Source: Myxococcales bacterium (GTDB lineage: Bacteria; Myxococcota; Polyangia; Fen-1088). From it: 14,926 bases of DNA. Positions within the stretch are counted from its first letter, which is position 1. Every line of letters begins with the position of its first letter. The stretch lies in NCBI GenBank assembly GCA_003155465.1, contig PMCR01000277.1, positions 1 through 14,926 on the forward strand. Direction: 5' to 3'. The position numbers and the translations under genes are program-made. Below, piece after piece: positions 1 through 7,749 of the stretch. A model generated the notes under the pieces. That model was not told where the DNA came from. It made no database searches and saw nothing but the letters and a program-made list of their open reading frames with translations.

Positions 1-462
1 GAAAGACTCCAGCCCATGGCGCGCGATGGGCTGCGAAGCCGCCGCCCGGGGAGAAGGCGGTGTCGGCGCCGGCGTTGCCGCGGGCTTGGCACGCACCCGG
101 CCGATGATGTCGGCAAGATTCTGGACTACCCGTCGTGGCCCCACATCGCCAAGGGACACGCCCAGCACCACCAGCGCGAGCGCCAGGCTGCGCAAGGCAA
201 ATCGGGTCCGCGACGCGGAGGACGCTGCCCCGCGGTCTTTGCGCCTGGCCTCGGCCAGGCCGTGCCACAAGAGCGGCAGAAGCGGAAAAATGGCGGCCCC
301 GGCCCCGACCACGAGCCAGGTTGGGCTCTGCTGAGCCAGCAGGCCGGCACAGGGCACCATCGCGATGACTATCGCCGCTGCCGAGCACGAGAGCAGAAGC
401 CACATGGGGCCGGCAGGCCTTGGCGCCGGTTGCGCAGGGTCACTCATGTCAACATCGTCCAT
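1..462 (-). CDS. Hypothetical multi-pass membrane protein, N-terminal part, cut by left edge
   Basis: An open frame on the minus strand runs from an ATG at 462 to position 1 without a stop (154 codons), so the C-terminus lies outside the window. A second in-frame ATG at 447 is an equally possible start; neither has a strong Shine-Dalgarno. From the 447 ATG the protein begins MSDPAQPAPRPAGP and then has three hydrophobic segments: WLLLSCSAAAIVIAMV, then LVVGAGAAIFPLLPLLW, and after a basic stretch (EARRKDRG...) a third, FALRSLALALVVLGVSL. A Pro/Ala-rich linker follows (KPAATPAPTPPSPRAAA) and then the start of another domain (HGLESF). This suggests a membrane-anchored protein whose main soluble domain lies past the edge. 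I do not recognise the family. Codon bias and the hydrophobic pattern support a real gene. Confidence 0.6.
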   Translation of the reverse strand, partial: MDDVDMSDPAQPAPRPAGPMWLLLSCSAAAIVIAMVPCAGLLAQQSPTWLVVGAGAAIFPLLPLLWHGLAEARRKDRGAASSASRTRFALRSLALALVVLGVSLGDVGPRRVVQNLADIIGRVRAKPAATPAPTPPSPRAAASQPIARHGLESF

Positions 463-873
463 TGAGCGAAGAATAGCCTATCTCGTCGCACAACGTGACG
501 GAGGCCCGATCTGAGTCTCTGATCGTTCCGGCACCCTGCCCCGGGTCGGCTCGACCACATCGCGGAATCGCGGGGTGATTAGGTTCCCTCGGAAACCGGC
601 GAATCCCCAAGAGTACCGAACGGTTTGACGGACCGAGTGAAATTGCACAGTTGCGAGCGGCCCGAGGCGTGATGGTGATTGGAGCAGTTGGATTCGCGAT
701 CGACCTCCTCTTCGCCACGCAGTTCGAGTGCCCACATTGAACTCCAGCGTCTCCTGGCTCATAGGTGAGCTAGACTTCCGACATGGCTCACGAATGCGGC
801 GGCGCCCCAACCGAAGACGCGCTGGTCTCGGGTTAGATCAGCCTGGACTACCGGATCGGAAGGACCTTGTCTC
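463..873. other. Intergenic gap with no supportable gene
   Basis: This stretch of about 410 bases separates the divergently read membrane protein and thiM, so it should hold both promoters. Open frames exist on the minus strand, but their translations are rich in Arg, Ser and Pro and show no recognisable motif. A possible sigma70-like pair for thiM is TTGAAC at 737-742 with CATAGG at 760-765 (17-base spacer), which is a poor match. A small imperfect hairpin at 809-834 (arms AACCGAAGAC and GTCTCGGGTT, 6-base loop, two mismatches) lies about 40 bases upstream of thiM. I looked for the conserved blocks of a TPP riboswitch (CUGAGA, ACCUGAUCUGG) and did not find them. Confidence 0.4.
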
Positions 874-1680
874 ATGACAGATGCAGACCTGCTGAACCCC
901 TGGAGATCAATTCAGAGCATCCGGCGCATCGCGCCGGTCGTGCACAGCATCACCAACTACGTGGTGATGAACAATACCGCCAACGCTTTGCTGGCCCTGG
1001 GCGCCTCGCCGGTCATGGCCCATGCCGAGGAGGAGATGGCGGAGATGGTCGCTATCTCAGCCGCTCTGGTGATCAATATCGGAACCCTGAGCTCGGCCTG
1101 GATCCGGTCCATGTTCGCGGCCGCCGAGCATGCCCGCAAGCGCGCCATTCCCATCGTGCTTGATCCCGTGGGAGCCGGAGCCACGACATACCGCACATCC
1201 ACCGCCCGGGACCTTATCAACGCGGCCCGGCCTTGCATCATCCGGGGCAATGCTTCGGAGGTCATGGCCCTCGTCAGTGATAGCGTGCGCAGCAAGGGCG
1301 TGGATAGTCAGGATCCGGCCTCGGCGGCGCTTTCGGCCGCGCGGAACATTCATCAGACCTTCGGATCCACGGTCTGCATCAGCGGGGAGACGGACTATAT
1401 CGTCGGCGAGGCTGGCCTCATTCAAGTGCGCAACGGCCATCCTATGATGACCCGCGTGACGGGACTGGGGTGCACGGCGTCCGCTCTCTGCGGCGCATTC
1501 GCCGCCGTCGAGACCGACCCGATGCGGGCGGCGGCCCAGGCCATGATCGTGATGGGCATCGCAGGCGAGATGGCCGCGGAAGGTGCCCACGGTCCCGGCA
1601 CACTCCAGGTGCGCTTTCTGGATGCCCTCTACTGCCTCACCCAGCAGGATGTGGAAGGACGCATCCGCCTGGGTTCATGA
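874..1680 (+). CDS. thiM: Hydroxyethylthiazole kinase (ThiM)
   Basis: The product phosphorylates 4-methyl-5-(2-hydroxyethyl)thiazole with ATP, salvaging the thiazole half of thiamine in the cytoplasm. At 268 residues it has the usual family length, and ThiM motifs appear in order: HSITNYVVMN (24-33), the MAHA segment (48-51), LVINIGTL (65-72), LDPVGAGAT (96-104), IRGNASE (123-129), ISGETDYI (169-176) and GLGCTASA (197-204). The Cys in GLGC (C200) is at the catalytic cysteine position of the family. GPGTLQVRFLDAL (240-252) is the typical C-terminal block. The ATG at 874 has GGAAGGA at 858-864, nine bases upstream. No thiD or thiE is adjacent, so the gene stands alone and ends only ten bases from the convergent PLP-enzyme gene. 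Motif coverage makes the identification secure. Confidence 0.95.
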   Translation: MTDADLLNPWRSIQSIRRIAPVVHSITNYVVMNNTANALLALGASPVMAHAEEEMAEMVAISAALVINIGTLSSAWIRSMFAAAEHARKRAIPIVLDPVGAGATTYRTSTARDLINAARPCIIRGNASEVMALVSDSVRSKGVDSQDPASAALSAARNIHQTFGSTVCISGETDYIVGEAGLIQVRNGHPMMTRVTGLGCTASALCGAFAAVETDPMRAAAQAMIVMGIAGEMAAEGAHGPGTLQVRFLDALYCLTQQDVEGRIRLGS

Positions 1681-1690
1681 GAGTTGCCGG

Positions 1691-2689
1691 CTAGCACGAG
1701 CTGTGCGTGTTCCAGAACAGCGCCGTTTTCCCGGCGAGCCTTCCTGCTCTTGCATCGGCGACCAGGGCGGCCAGCGCCTTGCCTGAATAGGTCGTCTCAA
1801 GATGAATGCCGTTGGCCTTTGCAAGAGCGACGGCCTCCAGGCTTTCTGCCGTGGCAACTGCGTATCCGTCGCCGAGAAAGCCATCACGCACCTCAAGCGC
1901 CACGCTTCCCGGCTTCACCGACGGGAAGCCAGCATCAAGTTCGTGCAACAGGGCTACCGCCTCCTCCATGACACGCCTGGTACGCTCAGGATTCGTGGAC
2001 TCTGCGGGCACGACGCGCACGCCGATCACGGAGGTTCGCAGTCCGACAGCCGCCAGTCCGATGGCAAGCCCGCTGGCTGTCCCAGTCGAGCCGTAGGGGA
2101 CGTAGACCAGGTCGGGCTCCGGCAGCGCGCCGGCTTCAATCTGTCCAGCCAGCTCGATCGCTGCGTTCACAAACCCGATGGTTCCTCTGGAATTCGTCCC
2201 GCCGAACGGAATGACGAACGGCTCGCTGCCATCACGGTGGCTGATCTCGTCACGAAGCTCAGCACCGCGACGAAGGGCCTGGGACATGGAGCCCACAAAG
2301 TGCAAGGTGGCACCGGCGGCCCGATCAGCGAGAAGGTTCGCCTGCAGATAGGGCGTGGACGGCTGCGGCGCGAGCACGGCGTGGACCTGCAGCCCCAGTT
2401 GCCTGCCGTAGACGGAGGTCGCTCGCACGTGATTGGAGCCATGCGCTCCGAACGTGATCACAACCCGCCGGCTTTCCGCCAACGCCTGGCCCAGCAGGAA
2501 CTCCAACTTGCGGACCTTGTTCCCGCCGTAGGCGCGGCCTGAGATATCGTCCCGCTTGACGAAGAGGGATTGCAGGCCAAGCAGCCGAGCCATCTCCGGC
2601 ATTGGTTCGACCGGCGTGGGCAAGCACCCCAGCGTCACATGGGCAAGTCTCCTGGTCCCAGGGAATCGGTCACAGAGCGGCAACCTCAC
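1691..2689 (-). CDS. PLP-dependent D-cysteine desulfhydrase / ACC deaminase family enzyme
   Basis: A fold-type II PLP enzyme of 332 residues, the normal length for this family, whose members break down D-cysteine to pyruvate, sulfide and ammonia or open the ring of 1-aminocyclopropane-1-carboxylate. The PLP lysine is K58 in AYGGNKVRKLEF; GSNHVRAT (84-91) holds the serine seen in the substrate pocket; YGSTGTASGL (199-208) is the phosphate-binding loop. In ACC deaminases a conserved Tyr is followed by Glu (YEGK); here the site is YSGK (301-304), with Ser as in D-cysteine desulfhydrases, so ACC deaminase activity is less likely. The C-terminus FWNTHSSC differs from the common HTGG ending. The start is GTG at 2689 with AGGGGG at 2695-2700 overlapping the stop of the MBL gene, so translation is probably coupled. 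The exact substrate is not settled. Confidence 0.82.
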   Translation of the reverse strand: MRLPLCDRFPGTRRLAHVTLGCLPTPVEPMPEMARLLGLQSLFVKRDDISGRAYGGNKVRKLEFLLGQALAESRRVVITFGAHGSNHVRATSVYGRQLGLQVHAVLAPQPSTPYLQANLLADRAAGATLHFVGSMSQALRRGAELRDEISHRDGSEPFVIPFGGTNSRGTIGFVNAAIELAGQIEAGALPEPDLVYVPYGSTGTASGLAIGLAAVGLRTSVIGVRVVPAESTNPERTRRVMEEAVALLHELDAGFPSVKPGSVALEVRDGFLGDGYAVATAESLEAVALAKANGIHLETTYSGKALAALVADARAGRLAGKTALFWNTHSSC

Positions 2690-2697
2690 GGGGCCCC

Positions 2698-4188
2698 CTA
2701 TAGGAAGTAGTCGATCCAGATCTTGCCCGCCTCGATGCGCCCGCGTGCGGGCGGCTTGTCCGGCAGAGAAACGGTGGGCGCAACCGTCTTGCCGTCCACC
2801 GTGACCGGGATGGAATCGCTTCGGATGAGGGTGCCCCTACGGCAAATCGCGTCGAGCAGAGGCCCACGGGGCACCTCGGTTTCCTTCTCGCCGTCGCCAT
2901 ACACATTCACCTCAGTAGGGCACAGGGCGACGATGCCGGCGGCCATCGCGTTCACTGCCGGGATCGGTGTCGCATTCGTGCTCCCATGGTGACCCATCTT
3001 GTAGAGATCGAGGCTAGCGAAAATCTTCCCAGCCTCGGCCGACAGCTCGTCACCGGGCTCCTTCTCGGGCCTGTCCGTGCCGTAGAGCCAGTACTCCCAG
3101 TTTCCTCCCTGGGCGTCGCCGGCAAAAAGCAGATTCTTGCCCTTCCACGAAAAGAGGACGACCAGACTCTGGTTGTTGAGGAAACTGTTGAGCCCCGCGG
3201 CTGCCATGAGCGCCGCCTCAGGCTGGGCTCTTGCGATCGCGTCCTGCAGAGCGCTGCGCATGGCTTCTGGAGGGACATCGACCGTCATGGGTCGAGGAGC
3301 GTACTCCGCGAAAGCCCCCGCTGGGTAGCTACCACCGGCCGGGTCGGTGCACGTGTCGTCGAATGGAGAGAAGGCAGCGGCTGCCTTGCCGGCCGACGCG
3401 CCAACGAGGTACTGGCCGACGCCCTTCTTCAGGTCCATCAGCTTCATCAGTGCGATGTCGTCGACCGGGGGCGGTCCGAAGATCCGCGCCGTCAGACCGG
3501 CCTTGGCAAGAGACTCCGGAACGGTCGGTGTGTCGTTCGCCCTGTAGTATTCGGGCTTCGCGCCGAAGTCGTTCTTCAGCATCTTCAGCGCTACCGCGTT
3601 CGACGTTGTACCGCCCGTAGCGCCCAACTCGATGCCAGTGGCGTTGAACATCATGCTCTCTGCCGAACGGTAGGCGTTCAGGTTGTCGACGCCATTAGCG
3701 ATCGATAGGGCGAAATGTCTCTCCAGGTCCGCAGCGACGGAGGTGAGATTCTCCTGGAACTCCTTTGCCTTCTCGTCGTACTCGGACTCCCAGACTGGCA
3801 TCCAGATCGCATCGGCCTTGAATCCCTCGAATTGGTCGCGGCATCTGCTGAACCCGGCTATGTGGTCGGCGTGTCGGTGGGTCATCACCAACAGACCGAC
3901 GTGGCCGCGGGTTTCCTGGATGACGTTCGCAACCACGTCCGGGAGGGTGCCAAGATCGCCGGTCTGGCTGGTTCCCTTGAACACACCGCAGTCGACGAGC
4001 ACGTGGACCGGGGATGGGGTGGCCGCCAGCGTGATGAGGAAGCAATCGCCAAAGCCGAGGCGATACATGCGCACGCGGATCCCGACTTCGCCACTTTGCG
4101 GGTCGGCCCTTTTTCGACGGCCAGCCGGCTGCTTCGCACTGACCTTCGGGGACCGCGGCGCCAGGGGCTGCTTCGTAGGTGCGGGCAT
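2698..4188 (-). CDS. MBL-fold metallo-hydrolase, ComEC-like subgroup
   Basis: A 496-residue metallo-beta-lactamase-fold protein. The strand RMYRLGFGDCFLI (40-52) and VDCG (65-68) open the fold. THRHADHIAGF (103-113) contains the HxHxDH zinc motif (104-109), FAGDAQGG (355-362) supplies the bridging Asp (D358), and KMGHHGSTN (397-405) the later His. The stretch NNQSLVVLF (338-346) before the GDA motif is typical of the MBL domain of ComEC competence proteins, but no transmembrane part is present. The first 35 residues are basic and low in complexity, and there is no signal peptide, so it is probably cytosolic. A large insert (about 115-330) separates the metal motifs. The ATG at 4188 follows GGAGGG by eight bases. 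It lies two bases after the metalloprotease gene and directly before the PLP-enzyme gene. Known relatives act on phosphoesters or nucleic acids; this substrate is unknown. Confidence 0.85.
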   Translation of the reverse strand: MPAPTKQPLAPRSPKVSAKQPAGRRKRADPQSGEVGIRVRMYRLGFGDCFLITLAATPSPVHVLVDCGVFKGTSQTGDLGTLPDVVANVIQETRGHVGLLVMTHRHADHIAGFSRCRDQFEGFKADAIWMPVWESEYDEKAKEFQENLTSVAADLERHFALSIANGVDNLNAYRSAESMMFNATGIELGATGGTTSNAVALKMLKNDFGAKPEYYRANDTPTVPESLAKAGLTARIFGPPPVDDIALMKLMDLKKGVGQYLVGASAGKAAAAFSPFDDTCTDPAGGSYPAGAFAEYAPRPMTVDVPPEAMRSALQDAIARAQPEAALMAAAGLNSFLNNQSLVVLFSWKGKNLLFAGDAQGGNWEYWLYGTDRPEKEPGDELSAEAGKIFASLDLYKMGHHGSTNATPIPAVNAMAAGIVALCPTEVNVYGDGEKETEVPRGPLLDAICRRGTLIRSDSIPVTVDGKTVAPTVSLPDKPPARGRIEAGKIWIDYFL

Positions 4189-4190
4189 GG

Positions 4191-6098
4191 TCAGAACCCT
4201 CCGTGGACCAGCGCGAAGTTCATGCGAATACGTTTCGGGTCATCGCCTTCTGCCAGACCCAGCCGCTGCAAATGGGCCTTCTGCCGCTCAAGACGTTGCG
4301 CGCCGCCCCGCCCCCCGAGCTGCTTGCTGATCACGTAGCGAATGAAAGCGTCGCCGGTTCGGCCGCCGCCGGTGCCGTGCGACGAGATGATCAGGGTGAC
4401 CCCGCCCCGGAAGGGGAAAGGCCGAAGGTGCTGGTAGGGGGCATCGAAGGACGCGTAGCTGGTTTGAACCACCTCGACGATCATGTCGGTGCGTACGCTG
4501 CCGTCGCGGTTCATCCGATACACGGGATGGAACGACGGAATGTCGAACTCGACGCCGGGCTCGAGGCCCAGTTCCGTCCCAATGGAACCCACGTAGTCGC
4601 GCAGCCGCGCAGCGGTTTCCGTCGTCTCTTGCTCGGACAACCAGGCCGGACTTCCGAAGCGGAGCGCCTCGACTCTTCGGAAGCTGCTGGGTTCGTGCCT
4701 CTTCCAGCAAAGCCCTTGCTCGGAGAAGTAGCTCGCATCAGTCGGCAGAAGGCCGCGAACACGGAAGGACTGCATCCACGCGTAGCGGATGCCCTCCGTA
4801 TCTGAAGGATCGTTGTCGAAGTGAGCGGTGATGACGGCGCGCAGAAAATCGCCAAACGTGATGTCGAGCGGTGGGCAGTAGTCAAGCGCGCGGACACAAA
4901 GCTCGAAGAACTCCTTCGCTGTGCGGATGGCCTCGGTGCAAAGCGCCCGGGCGAGCGATTCGGGCAAGTCCACGGGTTCATTGCTGCCGCCGCCAGCCCG
5001 ATAGATGCGGAACAGGTCCTGCGTGCGTTTCACGTAGATCGAGAAAAAGGCGTCGAACACCGCCGCGACGAGCAGGGCGCCGCGCTGGTGCGGCTCGGTG
5101 ACCCGTTTCGCCTCTTCCGGCGACACGGGGAAGGCGATCGCCTTGCGGAGCCCGCCCTGGAGCCCCGAGGCTTCGCCGAACTGGGTGGCGAGTTCAATCA
5201 GCGGATTCTCGGACGACTGCCCCGCTACGATCGGTGACGATTTGCGGTCGCCCGTGGAGGCCGCATCCGGGCGAAGGCGGTCCTGATAGATCCGCCCGCC
5301 CGTGCGCTGGAGCGCATCGAGCAGGACTTCCTCGTGGGTAAAGTGCTGGAACAGCGCAGCCAGGTCTGCGAATGCCTCGTGGAACGCCGGAACATCCACG
5401 TTCGTCTGTTCTAGGAAGTAGCCACGCAGGCCATCAACGATTGCATGGGTTACCTCGTGCACGATGATGTCGTGCGAGAGGCAAGTGAACACGGGCTGGC
5501 CGGGCAGGTTGCGGCCGGGATTCATCTCGTCTGCGGCAAAATACCCGAAAAGGATGCCGTGCGCCTCGGGGCAGTAGAAAGCATTCGCCGCCCGCATCGC
5601 GTGGGGGTAAAGGTTCAGCGTCACGATATCGTCCGGCTGCCAGCCCACGCCCTTCCGTTCGCTGCGACGCCAGTGGATGCGCCGACCCAGCGCCGCTTCG
5701 AAACGCTCGATGGTCTCGCTGGCGACCGCGTAGACCATTTGCTGATGGAAGCGCGGATCGGATTCGGACGGGCTGAGCCCATTCTGGATGAGAACCCGCG
5801 GGTGTCCGAGGTCGACGGGCTTGTAGTACCGACGGGTTGCGCCGTCGTAGTCGACAACGGCGATCGCGTCCTGGGACCAACCGTCGTCGTCGTGCCCGCG
5901 GGTGACGACCGGACCAGGCAGAAGGTCCCGATACGAGACGCTAATTTCCATCTCGTTGTCGAGCATGCGCCCCCGGCTCGGATCGAACGCGTACGCCCGC
6001 AATGGACGCCGGGCAGGACGCGGGAAGTCGGTTGGGCTGGGCGACGGCGCCGAAACCGGCGCAGGGTGCGACGCTTTGGTCGTCGATAAAGGACACAT
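4191..6098 (-). CDS. Cytosolic gluzincin metalloprotease, M4-like, with uncharacterised C-terminal half
   Basis: A 635-residue protein counted from the ATG at 6098. A zinc site is clear: HEVTH (214-218), with the third ligand probably E241 in FHEAFADLAALFQHF, which matches the ExxxD arrangement of thermolysin-like gluzincins. The N-terminus has a Pro/Ser-rich linker, then RPLRAYAFDPSRGR, which starts the conserved region; upstream of the zinc site is NAFYCPEAHGILFGYF. There is no signal peptide or membrane helix, unlike secreted M4 enzymes, and no recognisable propeptide. After about residue 300 no named domain is apparent, although ISSHGTGGGRTGDAFIRYVI and the terminal MNFALVHGGF look conserved in style. 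An upstream GTG at 6173 is less likely because it lacks a ribosome site. This is the first gene of the unit continuing into the MBL hydrolase two bases later. Peptidase activity is likely; the target is unknown. Confidence 0.8.
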   Translation of the reverse strand: MCPLSTTKASHPAPVSAPSPSPTDFPRPARRPLRAYAFDPSRGRMLDNEMEISVSYRDLLPGPVVTRGHDDDGWSQDAIAVVDYDGATRRYYKPVDLGHPRVLIQNGLSPSESDPRFHQQMVYAVASETIERFEAALGRRIHWRRSERKGVGWQPDDIVTLNLYPHAMRAANAFYCPEAHGILFGYFAADEMNPGRNLPGQPVFTCLSHDIIVHEVTHAIVDGLRGYFLEQTNVDVPAFHEAFADLAALFQHFTHEEVLLDALQRTGGRIYQDRLRPDAASTGDRKSSPIVAGQSSENPLIELATQFGEASGLQGGLRKAIAFPVSPEEAKRVTEPHQRGALLVAAVFDAFFSIYVKRTQDLFRIYRAGGGSNEPVDLPESLARALCTEAIRTAKEFFELCVRALDYCPPLDITFGDFLRAVITAHFDNDPSDTEGIRYAWMQSFRVRGLLPTDASYFSEQGLCWKRHEPSSFRRVEALRFGSPAWLSEQETTETAARLRDYVGSIGTELGLEPGVEFDIPSFHPVYRMNRDGSVRTDMIVEVVQTSYASFDAPYQHLRPFPFRGGVTLIISSHGTGGGRTGDAFIRYVISKQLGGRGGAQRLERQKAHLQRLGLAEGDDPKRIRMNFALVHGGF

Positions 6099-6101
6099 CA
6101 T

Positions 6102-6111
6102 GACCCCCCTT
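6102..6111 (-). promoter_or_regulatory. Ribosome binding site that fixes the metalloprotease start
   Basis: On the minus strand the sequence reads AAGGGGGGTC immediately before tandem ATG codons at 6101 and 6098. The purine run lies two bases from the first ATG and five from the second, favouring 6098. No comparable site precedes the GTG at 6173. Confidence 0.55.
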
Positions 6112-6306
6112 CGCGCGACCCAAGCCGCGCGCACAAGCCTAGAAGACGGCCTGGAGTCTTGCACGAGCGACACCTACTGCCAAGCGCTCCAATCCGATGC
6201 AGCAAAGCAGCTCAGGTGGCCAACGCCTCGGACCTGTGGGATCCTCGTTTCGTTATGTTCAAGGATGCTGGTTCTCACGGAAGAGACTGATTGACGGCCG
6301 TTCGTC

Positions 6307-6311
6307 GGAGG
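6307..6311 (+). promoter_or_regulatory. Ribosome binding site for the Asp-box lipoprotein
   Basis: GGAGG lies five bases before the ATG at 6317. It selects this start over in-frame upstream codons such as 6197, whose extra 40 residues would bury the signal peptide. Confidence 0.7.
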
Positions 6312-6316
6312 CACTG

Positions 6317-7741
6317 ATGCGTTTCTTAATAGTTGCAGTCTTGTCGGTGTCGTGGCTTGGACTCGGGTGCAACCTGTTTTCGGAGTCGGGGCACGGCAGC
6401 CCTGGAAAGAATGCACCCATCATGTACGGGGGGGCCGGGCCCGGCAGCGGAGGTCTGGGAGGAATCGGCGCTGGGGGAGCCGGAGCCAGCGCGACGCCAT
6501 CTGACGCCGCGGTCGTGGGCTCGGACGGCGCGGCCGGGAACAGCGCCAGAGGCGATGCGGGACCAGAGACGGCCATCACGACAGTTCCCGACGTGGGCAA
6601 GCCACCCGTGGACGCCGATATCCACAATGACGCCCAGCGCTGGATACGTTTCGACTCGACCAAGAGTTTCGCCAAGTGCACCTGGTTCTCGGCCACCGAC
6701 GGCTTCTGTAGCGCTGCCCCGCGTTCGATCCCAGACATACCCGTGCTGCTGGTCGACCTATACAAGACGACCGATGGGGGCAAGACCTGGGGCCTGGTTT
6801 CCCAGATCAACACGGAAACCAGCGCATTCGACGCCAGCATCAATGTCTACGTGAACTCGCCCAGTGACATGTGGTTCATCTCGGGCCTGGCCGGCGTGGG
6901 CCAGTCGGGCCAGTCGGGAAGCATCGGACACTCCACCGACGGGGGCAAGAGCTGGGCGTCTCTCACAAGTACCGTGAGTGCATACCTCCGCACCACTTCT
7001 GGCGACGGCGGGATACCCAGCATTCCGCTGTGGCAGCTCGCCGCCGTGGGCGGAAAGGTCTGGCTTCTTCCCCAAGGAGGAAATCTGGGCGTCTCACTGG
7101 ATGGAGGGGTGACCTGGAAGAAGGTCCCGCCGCCTCAAGATTTTGCCGCGGCTTCGAATCGCAGTCTGATCGCCACCCAGAACACCCTGCTCCTGCGCTT
7201 CCTCAAGACCGACACTTCGCTGGGCCTCTACCGCGTGAGCGACTTGACCTTCGTGCCGGTGGAGGGAGTCTTGCCGCCCTCCTCGGCCGGCGACCAGAGT
7301 GGAACCTGGTGGCGGTCTTCTCCCAACGTTGAGGGGGTACTGTTCGTGGATCGTGGACCCCTGCCCGCTTGGGCCTCGCCATTTTGGGCGTACGCGACCG
7401 TCGACGGCGGCCAGACCTTCCAGCAGATTTCTGCCGGGAAAATCGGAACCAGCAGCGATGTCATCGGCCTGAGCGACGGCCTCGCCTTTGGCGCTCCCGG
7501 AACAGTCACCGCCTATGCGAGTGGGGTCTTCGCAGGCGACGGCAGCAACCGGTACCTGGAAATCCGCCGTACGCGCGACGCGGGCAAGACCTGGTTGACC
7601 CTGCACAGTGAGCCATACCTAAGCAACTACGCCTACATTTCCGTCGCGGTGGATCCGATGGGCACGGTCCACGCCATGCACTACACCACCGACAATCTCG
7701 GCACAACCGTCAGCTACGACGCGCACTACGTGTTGCCCTAG
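6317..7741 (+). CDS. Secreted lipoprotein with Asp-box (BNR) repeats
   Basis: A 474-residue exported protein. A signal peptide (MRFLIVAVLSVSWLGLG) ends at C18, probably lipidated; the lipobox LGLGC is somewhat off consensus. A Gly/Ala/Ser-rich linker covers about 32-75, as is common in myxobacterial lipoproteins. Five Asp-box motifs of the S/T-x-D-x-G-x-T-W type follow: TTDGGKTW (151-158), STDGGKSW (206-213), SLDGGVTW (260-267), TVDGGQTF (361-368) and TRDAGKTW (419-426). Their spacing suits beta-propeller blades as in sialidases and related proteins. No sialidase Arg triad could be assigned, so a binding or structural role is as likely as glycosidase activity. It is divergent from the protease unit and convergent, with an eight-base gap, with the VWA lipoprotein gene. 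Confidence 0.8.
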   Translation: MRFLIVAVLSVSWLGLGCNLFSESGHGSPGKNAPIMYGGAGPGSGGLGGIGAGGAGASATPSDAAVVGSDGAAGNSARGDAGPETAITTVPDVGKPPVDADIHNDAQRWIRFDSTKSFAKCTWFSATDGFCSAAPRSIPDIPVLLVDLYKTTDGGKTWGLVSQINTETSAFDASINVYVNSPSDMWFISGLAGVGQSGQSGSIGHSTDGGKSWASLTSTVSAYLRTTSGDGGIPSIPLWQLAAVGGKVWLLPQGGNLGVSLDGGVTWKKVPPPQDFAAASNRSLIATQNTLLLRFLKTDTSLGLYRVSDLTFVPVEGVLPPSSAGDQSGTWWRSSPNVEGVLFVDRGPLPAWASPFWAYATVDGGQTFQQISAGKIGTSSDVIGLSDGLAFGAPGTVTAYASGVFAGDGSNRYLEIRRTRDAGKTWLTLHSEPYLSNYAYISVAVDPMGTVHAMHYTTDNLGTTVSYDAHYVLP

Positions 7742-7749
7742 GCTCCTGG

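Noticed and set aside
478..810. 110-codon open frame on the minus strand in the gap before thiM
   Set aside because: Arg/Ser/Pro-rich translation without hydrophobic core, motif or ribosome site; typical of chance frames in GC-rich DNA.
841..873. Segment resembling part of a TPP riboswitch (GATCAGCCTGGACTACCGG)
   Set aside because: The order and identity of conserved bases do not match the aptamer, and no CUGAGA block is found upstream.
2986..3708. Long plus-strand frame (240 codons) opposite the MBL gene
   Set aside because: It lies entirely antisense to a gene with clear zinc motifs, and its translation is Arg-rich without recognisable features.
6155..6183. Possible minus-strand promoter TTGGCA and AAGACT with a 17-base spacer before the protease gene
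   Set aside because: The -10 matches the consensus at only three of six positions; too weak to list as a feature.
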